Part shown: positions 50,759 to 61,930 of the stretch, one piece after another | Layout of the letters: each line of letters begins with the position of its first letter | How positions within the stretch are numbered: position 1 is the stretch's first letter | Assembly (NCBI GenBank): GCA_033980235.1 | Contig: CM067069.1 | Span: 35,393,992 to 35,457,991 of the forward strand | From: Diadema setosum | Taxonomy: Eukaryota; Echinodermata; Echinoidea; Diadematoida; Diadematidae | Direction: 5' to 3' | Length of the DNA stretch: 64,000 bases | Notes under the pieces: generated by a model | The model's input: only the letters and a program-made list of their open reading frames with translations | Told to the model about the DNA's origin: nothing | Databases searched by the model: none | Position numbers and translations under genes: made by a program

Positions 50759-50881
50759 TCCCAGAGGTGTTTAGCCGGAGCCTGCAGCAGTCACCGCTAC
50801 AGAAGAGCAATCGTATGCTATCAATTATTGAAGCGGTGTTACGTGGTAAAGTGGGATATTGGATAGACAATTTGCCTCACG
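50759..50881 (+). CDS. Internal coding exon, protein not recognised
   Basis: Both ends look like splice sites. A pyrimidine-rich run ends in CTCTGCTTAG just before the exon, and CACG|GTGAGT closes it. The exon is 123 nt, starts with two bases of a split codon and ends with one, so it is a symmetric phase 1-1 exon that can be skipped without a frameshift. It encodes about 40 residues, including FSRSLQQSPLQKSNRM, then LSIIEAVLRGKVGYW and IDNLPHG. The residue mix is soluble, with an amphipathic helix-like middle and a WIDNLPHG end. No cysteine pattern or membrane segment is visible. I could not place it in a family. The upstream pyrimidine tract (about 50600-50758) is itself a CT-rich repeat, which could mimic an acceptor, but the donor is independent support. 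Confidence 0.55.
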
Positions 50882-51504
50882 GTGAGTGTGTGGAAGAGCA
50901 TATCGGATAGTCAGCAACTCCTACACTAGCTGGATATTTGTAAGTATAATGTAGCTTAAACTTTTACCCTTTAAATCGATTTTTCTGGTACTTTTCTTCC
51001 CGACAGCTTCGTTCCCTTCGCCATCAGAGTATTGTTGACAAGTAAGAAACACGTGTTGACTGCAATGAGAGTCTCCAGCATCGAGGAGAATGTAATATAC
51101 TACAGGCGACTTCCATTAACACGAAGTCCTCGGGGAACGGCAGTTTTCTTTCGTTGTATCGAAATTTCGTTGTAAAGTCTTATAATGAACTATACGTAAA
51201 GATATTATGGAGAATGATTTTCGGCTTTGATTTTTAATTCGTTGCAAAGAAAGTTTCGTTATAACTACGTTCGTCATTACGGGAGTGCACTGTATGCATA
51301 GATTGATATCAAATCTTATATTTGCAACACGAGAGTTACTCACGATTCTTTTTTATGTTTTGTTAACTATCATGTTACCAATAGTATCTACAGTTATCGA
51401 TAAATTGTTTTTTATGGATTTTTATTTCTTTATTCGTATTCTCTCTTAACAAAAGAGACAATCAGCAAATGTTGGTTAGATGATTTTACTAATTGCGTTC
51501 AGCA

Positions 51505-51850
51505 TGATTTAAACTCTGAAATCGATCCTTGATTGATGCAATGACTCGATAAAGTCTTCCAAGTCTAAACTAATCCTCAAGACGTGCAATTTACCAAAAC
51601 TGAACCTCAAGTGATGCGATTACTCAATAATATCTTAAAGTATGAAACTGCACAACGACTGATATGATGGCTGGATGATGTCATAAAGGTCTGAAACTGA
51701 ACCTAAAGTGATGTGCTGGTCGATGACGTCATTACAGACTGAAACAGAACCTCTAATTATGGGATGGTTTTATGATGTTATTAAGCTTTAAAACTGAACC
51801 CAGACTGATGTAAAAAAAAAAGTCTAAAACTTAACTTCTAGTGATGTGAT
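51505..51850. repeat. Minisatellite, ~48-49 bp unit, ~7 degenerate copies
   Basis: A unit containing CTGAAACTGAACCT, AGTGATGTGATGG and GATGATGTCATTAAAG recurs. Its GAACCT-equivalent positions are about 51523, 51571, 51602, 51650, 51699, 51747, 51796 and 51830. Most intervals are 48-49 bp; two are shortened to about 31-34 bp by deletion. No open frame persists through the array. Confidence 0.75.
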
Positions 51851-52346
51851 GAGTTCACACTCCTTGTATAGAAGTTCAGTCAGCATTTAGAAAAAAAAAG
51901 CACATCAAAACATGTGATACAAAAATGTTAATGTCATAATTCAGTCTGACCTTGGTGAGTGAAGTTTATTTCTTGATCCTTTTTACGATAGAGCCTGGCG
52001 AATCCCTTATAAAGAAGGGTTAGCTTTAAGCAAAAACTGTACATTGGAGAGACTGATGAAGATTAACAATCAATTTCACCTTGGACTTATTAATCAATGT
52101 TAATTATGCGTAACGGTGGTTTGAAAACAGAAAAGAAACAAGAATTGATATATCTATGACAATCTGGTAGAAGAAAGTAAGGATGCATTCAAATGAACAA
52201 ACTGGTAAGAACTTTTCAGAAATATTCTATGTGAGTATTTATATAAATGAAATACAGTAGTGCAGAAGCAAAGGTCCTACATATCCGTAATCAGTCTTTC
52301 TCCAAAAATGTATTTACGTTAGACCTGTAAATGCATATTCACATAT

Positions 52347-52436
52347 ATGTTATAACAAAAATGTTATAACAAAAATGATTTTTTTTAAACAATTTTTTTA
52401 TAACAATTTTTTTATAACAAATTTTTTATAACAAAA
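52347..52436. repeat. Short AT-rich tandem repeat (TTATAACAA-type)
   Basis: ATGTTATAACAAAAATG and TTTTTTTATAACAA units of about 16 bp repeat five to six times with indels in the homopolymers. Confidence 0.7.
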
Positions 52437-52631
52437 ATGATAATGATAATCTCAATCCTGATGCGGCGTTTCTTTGTCGTCATTTCATACATCTCTGTGT
52501 TATAAAAATACAATGTGCCGAAAGGACCGATCAATACCGACAATCAATACTTGTGTTACAGTAAGACACACTTAAGTTTCAGTTTTATCGAAATCCTCTC
52601 CTTATGTTACCAGCATAGCGTATTAATTGTG

Positions 52632-52870
52632 CGGTGACGGATCCAGGCGTGGACGCACCGGGCGCGCCTCCCCCCTTCATTTTTTTTTTTTTTTACATAA
52701 AAGATATAAAAAGGTAGAAAAAGAAAAGTAGAAAATAGCGCTAAAGCATTTTTATTTATTCATTCATTTAGTTATTTTTTTTATTGTTAGCTGATGAAAC
52801 CCGGGAAGTCAGTGGTACCAGATTTTTTTTTTGCCCCCCCCCCCTTACGGAATTCCTGGATCCGCCCCTG
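52632..52870. mobile_element. 239-bp MITE-like element with GGATCCAGG ends
   Basis: The ends are inverted: CGGTGACGGATCCAGG on the left, and CAGGGGCGGATCCAGG read inward from the right. ATTGTG directly abuts both ends (52626-52631 and 52871-52876). A poly-C tract lies just inside each end (52669-52676 and 52845-52854) and a poly-T tract next to it. The interior is AT-rich with no coding potential. The CAGGGGCGG end resembles hAT-type termini; that is inference. Confidence 0.65.
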
Positions 52871-52876
52871 ATTGTG

Positions 52877-55800
52877 TGTCATTCTATTTCTCCACTCGAC
52901 AGGTATCTTCCTATCACTCTCTCTCTCTCTACCTGAAATCCCAAACCGACTATTCCCACGGTTGGGTATACGTCACTTCCGGTGTATTTGGCGTGAAAAC
53001 AAACAGCTCTTCTGTACAGTGCATGTACAGGGCTGGAGTGTAAATCGGTGTGAATGTTGTGCATGCACAAGCACGCAGTTTACGTGGTGATACAGGCGAC
53101 ACGGCGTCGACATTCAGAATCCTCGATCTACCATTCTCTTATTTAATTTATCAACAATATTTCTTGTGGCTATCAAAAATGTTAAGATTGCCTGTATGTG
53201 TCAGTTTCATGGAATGTCAAAGCCAATCACGGAAGAAAAGAAGATGATTTCATGTAAAAGATACGCCGATCATGCGTTTGTTTTCACTCCAGCCGCCGCT
53301 CAATACCTTGATGTCCGACCATGAGAATAGACTAGTGGAAGGTAAAGCATCAGCCAATTGGCTTCGTTCCTGACTCCCGACAGGTGGTAGGGTCTTTGAT
53401 TACTATAGGACAGGCTCCTTTGGGACAGCACGACGGGATTCTTCGAGGATGTGATCAACTAAATCCGTGTTTCTGGAGCAATTCGCACTCAGGAGAGCGC
53501 GGAGGGATTACCTGCAAGCTAAGGACTGTAAATAAGCTAACCAGGCACACTTTACAAAACAGGAAGAGAAAAGTGTCTGTATAAAGACGAAAAGTTGACA
53601 TTTTCAGTCGTAAACTCTAGGTTAGGAGACATATCTCAAACACATTTTGTACATGGCACCTTTTAATGAGAGCTGTATTGCGAATATTAGTTTTGAAATA
53701 TGGGAAACTAAATCAAGAATACCCATAAAGTATGTTAGGCCAGGTCTTGATGAAGGTCATTATCTCTTCATATTTTGCTCCTATTTCATAATGTTAGATG
53801 CCTATGATTGAAGGGTATCAGTGAGCTGGCCCTAAAATTGTGATAATATGATAATATTTGTTATTCTTAACATCTAATTTACTTGGAGTTGAGTCTTGAA
53901 CATTTTTTTTTGTGTTTTTTTTCCTTTTTTAGGTGGACCTCTCTTTTGCAATAAATCAAAAATCTTTTGTTAAAATGGTTTGACATATAATACACTTGAT
54001 TATTAATTTTACGCTCTTTAATGTATGTTCATATAGTTTGGATTACACTGATCTTTTTTTTTTTTTTTGCAGTGTTATGTTGTATTTGAAATAATTTGTA
54101 ATATACATATTGGAAATAAAGTCTCAATTGAATTTAATTAAATTGGGTTGGACTGAAACTAATAAGAAATTGTCAACCTCATCTTAAATTCTTGACTTAC
54201 GCTGTCCAAACATTCAAAATTGAAATGTCAATTTCCGAAGAAATGAATATGGTCGAGGAGGCTACTTGGCAATGAAAGCAATCCTCACTTATTCGTCTGA
54301 AATTCCTTTGTGAACTTTATTCGTAAACTTTCTGATCTCGCTGTCAGCTGAAAATTTGAGTGAAATATGCCACAACGAGAACAGCATTAGATTAGAAATA
54401 GAAATGATATTGAGATGATTAAATGATTTCATAGACAGTGATAGAGCACCTTATTACTGATACCCAGATGTAATTAACCCTTTATGTGCTTCAAGTGCCA
54501 ATAGGCACAGTAAACCCCATAGCGTGGTACACACAATACAAAATCCCTGGTTCAGAAATGGTTAAACCAAGAGAGTGGCAGTGTTCACTGTTTCAAGTGA
54601 AAATATTCTCAAACCTCGTCAAACTTTTTGGCCAGCAGGCAATCATCAGCCAAGTATCCACCACTCTGGTATCCGGAACGTGAACTCAATAGACTCGATA
54701 CATGTGGGATGGATGCCTGTGAATTAAAGTATCTAAAGCGAAGATACTCATTCACTTTGTGTACTGAGAGACTTGATGACGAAAAAGAATAGACTACAAT
54801 GACATTCCTCGGGTATGATGTAAGTAAAGTCTTTCAATCCTCTTTCTCAGCAATATTGTGATGTCATTTCTTCTTAATGTTTATATTACGCACACATGTC
54901 AAACCGGCACTAGTGTCATTGAATATAAGTTATTTGAACCCCTCAGAACACTGATGAACAAAATGTAAGTGTATGTGTTTGCGTGCGTGCTTGTGTGTGT
55001 GTGTGTGTGTGTGTGTGTTGGTGAGTGGGTGGGTGTGCGTGGGTGTGTGGTGTGCATGTTTGCCTTGTGCACTGCATGTGTCCGTTTTCATTATTTCATG
55101 CGTGATAATGTTTACAATGCGGCAACGGAATAACGCTAATATTGAATCTTGTTATGAATTCAAACCTTCAGAGTAATTCACCATCACAGCATGCATTTAT
55201 CATTCTCATGATATATACACATCGCATGCACATATCAAACGAATTTTGTAAATTGGATCTAAATACAAACATCATACTATACTAAGTAGCCATACAATAT
55301 ATCTGCATATTGCAACTGGTATTATATAGCGTAAGTAAAGTGACATTATTATTACTTCTTTCTTTCCCCATACTCGGCTTTCTAAAGTTAGGGGAGTGCA
55401 AGGAAAACAATAGTCTTCATATATATATTCAAGATTTATTTAAGCGAAATAATGTTGATTATAGTTGTAAGGTAGTAGGCTCCTTAAAGTTGATGAAAAA
55501 ACGGGAATTTTGCTTTACAATCGAATTATCATTAAAGAGATTTGAAAGTTATTGAAATACTTTGAATGGGTAGGATCTATTTGAAGATTATTGTCTATAG
55601 GGTCGGATAAAAAAGTGAAGCCAGCAAATAGTTTATAATTCTAAAAGATGGACAAAATTAAACATGAGAATTATTTCATGTCAGGGATTTTATTTTCTCG
55701 TAATTGGACATTTGTTGGGTGCATACTGAATACTGTAGAAGACCTGATAAGAGTGTCTGAGAACCTACTTCTAAGTTTAATCATCATGAAATATTTAACA

Positions 55801-57410
55801 AAAGGGAAATACAACACCATCTGATATGTGTGACTGATTATACTTATTCGTTTTGATGTGCTAAAATTTTATCAAAAGATATCAATGATATTGTTTTAAA
55901 AAAAGCAGCTGTACTTCACAGTCTTTCACCTTTGTTTGAAATGTCGTTTGCAAGTTTATAGTAATCAAATAGTATTGTTTCAAAAAGTAATGACTAGGCG
56001 CAATCAGATAATTATGTTCGCGTTTGTGGAAACTTTTGACGTAAATCTAATGTATTACAGTTGTATCATAATTGAAAGGTTTCTGCTGGTAGTGAGATGA
56101 ATATTAAACCCTCCACGTATCTTTACACATCATCCCTTTCAATTTCTTTGACTAATACTTCCAGTTTAAAATGGCTTCATGTGACGAAGGAAGACATATG
56201 TCGTTACTTAGACAAGATAAACCCAAGGGTTGTCTTTATCTTCACCACAGAAGGTTACATGGAATGCTAATCTCTGTGTTTTTACTATTTTCCCCACTTC
56301 AGTTTGCCTTCAGCTGTTTGCCGTCAAATTATTTCATTGGCTGTAGTACAGGAGCTCTCCCAATTAGCTCAGCCATCTTTTTTTAACGCTTTCTGCCTGG
56401 TTATTTTCAGCATTGTAGATGTGAACCAACGGATTTTTTTTTTTTCAAATCATCGTGTTCTGGAGAAAACTGATCGATACTTTGCAAAACGCATAAATGA
56501 TTGCCTTCTCTGAATAGATGACCTTCAATGGTAGATAACGCGGAACTACAAATGTACAAAAACAACAAAATACCATTGATTTTCGTAGTCAATATGAATC
56601 ATATAGCGTCGCCAAGGTTACAAAAGTAGCAAGATTTGTGTAATCCTTAACGCGGAGATCGGTGGCATTCTCTGTATTTGCCATGTCGCTTGGAGCTAGC
56701 TGGAGAGTGAAGAGAGGAACTGACATCGAATGGAAAACACGCTTTTCTCCCTCTCATGATTGACGAGTTAATCTCGCCTGGAAATGAGCAAGCACTACCC
56801 TTTGAAATCCCAATTATATCCAAAATTCCAACATGGCGTAGAAGACTTCTGGTTGACTAGATGTGCACGTGCAATCAGATCTTGCCTGGACAGAAATATC
56901 TTTATTTTTGTTGTTTTCTTCGTTATCCTTTAAGCTTCCGGTACAAAGACATGCAAATGCAATTATATCTAAACACACCTAGACAAACAAACACACACAC
57001 ACACGCACACACACACACACATACACACACACAAGACAGAGTCCATCTTCCTGCTGACTTTGACAAAGAATTATACAATATATTAACACCTTATCTTTGA
57101 GATGTCCTTTCTCCATATACAACAAGCAAATATATGATGTAAAATTCATGTTTAACACGTAAATGAATTACAAGGAAACTACGGAGTATTTTCGCAAATT
57201 CAGTGGTTATAGTCTCCCTTTCCACTTTGCAAAATAGCAAATCAAAAGGAAACCAAAGCAACCTATTGTCTAAAGATAGACAAATTGAACAATAGCTCTC
57301 AGTTTGAGATCTGGGGTCTCCAATGGTCTCTGCCTTCCTTTGATTAATAAAACCAACAAATTATTACACCAAATTCAGTTGTCACCTGCGTCAAAGCATA
57401 CCGGTCTTAC
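52877..57410. other. No confident gene
   Basis: A + frame at 55310-55555 has a hydrophobic start (LLLLLSFPILGF) but begins with TTG, not ATG. A + frame at 56171-56386 starts MASCDEGRHMSLLRQDK but lacks a donor. AAATAAAG-type polyadenylation words occur, for example near 54114. Confidence 0.45.
54990..55022. repeat. (GT)n microsatellite; further short simple repeats
   Basis: GT run followed by GTGGGTGG. Comparable short runs lie at 22768-22804 (GT/TA), 22990-23008 (GA), 27504-27526 (GTT), 34676-34740 (TA/GA), 44929-44952 (AAAC), 46725-46780 (GA/G), 56991-57031 (AC), 58815-58852 (GA) and 59491-59534 (C-rich). Confidence 0.9.
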
Positions 57411-57570
57411 CTGTGTCCTGTGTTGGAGACGCGTCTTCCCGGCACGCCACCCAATCTACAGACCTGGTGATGTGATATGTCAGACCCCACCCATACACCA
57501 CTTCGCTTGAATCATGATTTGTGATTTCGTGGTAACACCGTCGTTCAGCGGAGCAAGCTCGAGTTGGCAT
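57411..57570 (-). CDS. Probable first coding exon, protein not recognised
   Basis: ATG at 57570 has a favourable context (GTTGCCATGC). The frame stays open for 53 codons plus one base up to a strong donor, GACACAG|GTAAGA, giving a phase 1 intron. Read through the donor, the frame would stop five codons later. The peptide begins MPTRACSAERRCYHEITNH and continues VVYGWGLTYHITRSVDWVA, then CREDASPTQDT. An out-of-frame ATG 24 bases upstream opens a 15-codon uORF. The start codon lies in a near-palindrome related to RFX sites (GTTGCCATGCCAAC). GC content is higher than in the flanks. I do not recognise the protein. Neighbouring evidence: a probable last exon of another - strand gene lies 3.6 kb upstream. 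Confidence 0.38.
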
Positions 57571-59280
57571 GGCAACGCCCTTCAGCCATGTTATTGTAGC
57601 GATGGGAAGAAATCATTTTTTCCCGTTTTTCCCTTCTCTCCTCCGCACTATGCAAGCGTGTCTCAATCGTTGCGCAAAGGTTAATTGTATTCAGTGTTTA
57701 GCAATTACGTTAGGAAGGGAAGGGGAAAATGACTTGGAATGAGGTAAAACTGTGGAGAACTGGAAAATGAGAGGTTTTTTTTTTTCAATTGTTTTTATTT
57801 CGGTCATGTGACCATCTGTTTTATAAAAGTGGTCAACATGTGGCCTATACTACTTGCTCGCCAAAGTGTATAGACTCGATTTGAATAAGAATTAGGTAGG
57901 TCCATGTGCAAATGCAATTTTATCTTGTGATGTTGATATGCGTACCAAATTAAGTAAAAATATGCAATTAATGTCCAGCATATTAATAAAACCCGTCTTT
58001 GAGCCGATACATACTTTCTGCTATGGCAGAACATAAATATCTAATAACATCACGTGTATAATTTCATTAAAAATAAAGACTAATTACGCACAACACAGAA
58101 TGCTATTGTCTTCTAATAAAAAATACATAGAGTAGTTTGTACCTAAATATCTCGTGAGGAAATATCTCGTTGGTAATGTAGTAGAGGAAAGAAAAAGTAC
58201 GTTGCCCTTTAAATCTGCAGACGGTAAACAAGGGAAGATAAGAGCGAGGTAGAGGAATGAGGGAGAGAGAAAGAAAAAAAGAAGAAGTAGAGCTTTTGAG
58301 AGTCAGTAATAACAGCAAGATGCTCGTCTCTCTTTACACTGCTTTGAAGACATTTGCCTGAAGCCATCATCATTTCCAGAAAATAAACACACAAACACAA
58401 ATACTAAGATGTGTAGAAACACTCAATACAAAACACTTTCCAGGGATGGCGCAAAATATGGAAGTCTGATCCAGAGTGCCGCCCTCTTTTATACTTTTCT
58501 TACATGTGTTAACTCTTCAAAATAGTAAATGCATATCCCTGATTCAGGTCGCTTTGTCGAACAAGAAGATCTGATGGCATTTATCGAATATATAGTATAA
58601 AACGAAACTCCGATGTTTTGATTGTTGTATTCGTTATTTGCTACTATGACCGTTCCTGCCTCGACGTTGTACTTTTGTTTGATGTTCTATCTCTACTGTT
58701 TATGCTTTCATTTTTTTTTAAGTAGGGACCTCGACTGTATATCATGCTGTGCGTAATAAAGAAAAAAATGATATGTGCAGTGTTTGATCATTGTGTCTGG
58801 CGGAAAGGCAGACAAAGAGAGAGAGAGAGAGAGGGGGGGGGAGGGAGAGAGATTATGCGAGTCAAAATAAAGATTGATTGTGTATGAGAGGAATTCAGTA
58901 CTACTGTACTTGAACACAACCAGGAAGGCACGCTGTAACCCATGACATTATGTCTGCGCTTAATGACAAGGTGCAGGTGTTACAGGGTTCAATTAGTCGG
59001 GGTCTTTATTGGTCTCGGGATGAAGGACATAATTTGAAGCAAGAAGCGATGACATTTACCTCCATGAGAGACAATCGAATTTCAGTCAGCTGACAATGGT
59101 GCCCAATTAGTAGATTGATGAATGAATGAAAGATTAATCATTTAGCTGTCTTACTGCGTGGGAGTCCAGCTTGAGTGAGGAGATATGTTTAGAGACATTG
59201 GTGACTGGAAGTTTATTATTTTTGTCTATTAAGCCTTTGAAATGTTTTCAGACATAGAGATTGATAATTTTCACGCCGTC

Positions 59281-59348
59281 CTCATCAAGCCTTCTAGGTG
59301 ACTGCTGCAGCACCGATCCTCATCAAGCCTTCTAGACTGCTGCAGCAC
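59281..59348. repeat. Two-copy tandem duplication, ~38 bp
   Basis: CCTCATCAAGCCTTCTAG followed by ACTGCTGCAGCACCGA is present twice in a row; the second copy lacks a GTG. Confidence 0.8.
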
Positions 59349-60094
59349 CGAACGTGTTCGATGCTTCACAGCAGAATTCTTCGATTCAATTTAAAACTTT
59401 CTTGAGATCCGTCAGTAGTCAACATCTAGCCAAAGCAGGACAGGGAATATTAAACATAAAGTTAATTTGTTGTTTGACAATGTTCTGTAACCCCTCCCCC
59501 CCCCCCTCCCCCCCCCTCCCCCCCCCCCCCTCCCCCACCCCCAGTCCCATGCTATATTTCCGTTGTGAGTTTCCATGGCAAAAATGCCTTATCATTGTCC
59601 CCTTGCTACTTAAAGTATCTGGTTGGAATTGTCTCATCGTCCGTCAGCCAGTGAGAATTACGACAGCTACCGTACGTCTGGATCAGCGCTCCGACATCCG
59701 GTCGGCCCACAGGGGAACTTACATCGGATTGATAGTGATAAGAATTTCAGATCGCATTGACCGACGCCACTAGTCAAGCTTTGTTAAGTAATCAAAATGA
59801 ATATGCAGAAGAGAAAGTGTATATGAATGAGGACGAATGCGTATTCATTATGTGTAAATGATGGAGTCTCAGACGAGTTCATTACTACTGGAAATATTTG
59901 GTATCGGTATAAGTATGTGTATAAACCAGAGGGAAACATCATCCCGTCTCCACATTGAAGCCATTTTCGATCAAAGGTTCAAACAACACAAGGCCAATCA
60001 GTCACGATTCCTATAACAGCAACAATTTCTTGATATACCACAATAATGATTTAATGCTTTTTATCTATACTTAGCTACGTCACGGTTACAAACA

Positions 60095-60256
60095 TTGGCG
60101 AGCCTAATATCTGTAGCGCGAACGCTGAGACGACGTCAATCAGGCAGAGAAATGGTGTTCTGCCATGTCTGCACATGCGCAAGACAGTTGTTTCCATTGT
60201 ACAACCTGGGACGCTGCGTCGTCTTAGCGTTCGCGTCGCAGATATAAAGCTCGCTT
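60095..60256. mobile_element. ~162-bp MITE-like element, arms ~80% similar
   Basis: The left arm GGCGAGCCTAATATCTGTAG then GCGCGAACGCTGAGACGACG pairs with an inverted right arm carrying GCGAGC, TATATCTG and ACGCGAACGCTAAGACGACG. The spacer holds ACATGCGCAAGACAG. Frames crossing it on the - strand (60136-60339) are by-products. The lower arm identity suggests an old copy. Confidence 0.65.
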
Positions 60257-61170
60257 TTTAATACTTGGAGAGTTATGACAGTAGCAGTATTTTTTGTCCC
60301 CTGCAGGGCGTGTGCAGACACACGAAAGACCAATAGCAATGGGCAATTCGTATATGCTTGATTTAAGCCTGAACTGACTGCTAGTAGAACTATACACCGG
60401 AAGGTTATTCAAGGAAAACAGCATGGGGGATATATAAAGGCTCTTGAAAGTCAGAAGAAATAAGGAACCTTAATCGAAGAGCGCTATATATAGCGATGAC
60501 AAACCATGTATTAAAAGAGAGTCTTCCATAACGGAAGACCTTACGGAAGATGAATGTGCGACAGGCAGCTGCAATGTGAAATTGCCAATATTTTATCTTC
60601 TAATGTCAGGATGAAGTAGTTATATACTTTTTAAAAGGGCTCATTGAAGGTACCTTTGTCAAAACTTTTTATGGTACCTTGTTTTCAGCGGAACTTTGTG
60701 ACCAAAAGATGCTAGTCCATAGACACGAGGGCATTGTGTGTTGACATTTAATGCAATTCACTGCTTAGAAATGGACGAAAAATGCTAATGGATAATTTGT
60801 TCGTACTTGTACAGCTCTTCAAACCTTCGTCATAATACTGAGAGTTTGGTCATGGATATATCAGCAAAAAACAAACAAAAAAATAAACAGAACAAAACAA
60901 TAACAAAGACAAAATCAGGCCCAAAACTGTGCAGCAAGAAGGCAATATCTGCCACATTCGTGAGCAAACTAATTTTACCACTGACAGAATATTCTTGCCA
61001 ATAAAATGCTATTCAATAGCTTTCGCATCTTATGATTATATCAAGACCTAATTGATATAGCCGTGCCCATAATAAGAGGCGAGATGCCATAGACGGTGGA
61101 AATGTAAATCATCATTGGTACTAAAACCACTGCGTTCCGTCTGTAGTCATGGTAACACTCCCCGAGAAAT

Positions 61171-61418
61171 CTAAGCATCATCATCTTTCTCTAATAGCTT
61201 CAGAATAGTATGCTTTACCGTGAAAGCGTTGCCATGAGTAATGGATATGGCAACATTTACCATCCCCGGAGAATGATGAGACACAACTCGAAAATATTCG
61301 GGAGATGGCGAAGAAACTCCAGCATATAAAATAACTTCATTGAAGACCGTCATCATCAACCTGTCGGCAAACCCGTCGTTACCTCGAGAAGATCTCATCA
61401 CACATTTCTCTTCAGATA
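61171..61418 (-). CDS. Probable terminal coding exon, protein not recognised
   Basis: An acceptor-like TTTTAGTAAACAG precedes an exon that starts with two bases of a split codon and runs 81 codons to a TAG stop. Two in-frame stops lie just above the acceptor, so the frame would have to be entered by splicing. The peptide reads GNDGFADRLMMTVFNEV, then ILYAGVSSPSPEYFRVV, SHHSPGMVNVAISITHG, and ends LKLLEKDDDA. Codon choice and composition look much more like protein than the surrounding DNA. Internal GTAAxx words could be donors, so this might be an internal exon instead. The first ATG in the frame is at 61398, which also allows a small single-exon gene. The acceptor has a weak pyrimidine tract. 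Family not recognised. Confidence 0.42.
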
Positions 61419-61559
61419 CTGTTTACTAAAATATCGCATTGTCAGTCAAAAGACGTTATGATGACTTCCAGTCTGGTGACGTTGGGAAGGAAGTTTCGGT
61501 CTATTTACATTGAAATTACTCCTCCTAATGAATGAAGTGAGATAAACGAAATAAATCGA

Positions 61560-61563
<4 letters not shown>

Positions 61564-61598
<35 letters not shown>

Positions 61599-61620
61599 AC
61601 ACACACACACACACTCACAC
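61564..61620. repeat. (AC)n microsatellite
   Basis: AC units interrupted by two ACTC variants. Confidence 0.95.
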
Positions 61621-61782
61621 TATCACATATATGTTTATGTTACTTCATACCTTGTTTTTATCAAAACGTCAAAATTATCAATACGGTATAAAATGGATCT
61701 TCAATGAGCTGATACCTTACGCAAAGCTCCAGGACATGGATATTTGTTTTTGAAATCTCGACGAAAGAAAAAGAGGCTATAT

Positions 61783-61801
61783 AGGCCTATCTATATCTAT
61801 A

Positions 61802-61866
<65 letters not shown>
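61783..61866. repeat. (AT)n microsatellite
   Basis: ATCTAT units, then about 35 AT units, followed by a GA-rich tract to about 61930. Confidence 0.95.
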
Positions 61867-61869
<3 letters not shown>

Positions 61870-61930
61870 CAGGGAGAGAGAGAGACGGGGATGGAGAGAG
61901 GGGGAGGGAGGGGGAGAGATGGAGGGAGGG

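Noticed and set aside
59354..59773. 139-codon + frame with a proline run
   Set aside because: Crosses a poly-C tract whose length would shift the frame between alleles; no ATG at the start and no splice sites.
60136..60424. Two overlapping - frames
   Set aside because: They cross the 60095-60256 element and have no splice signals.
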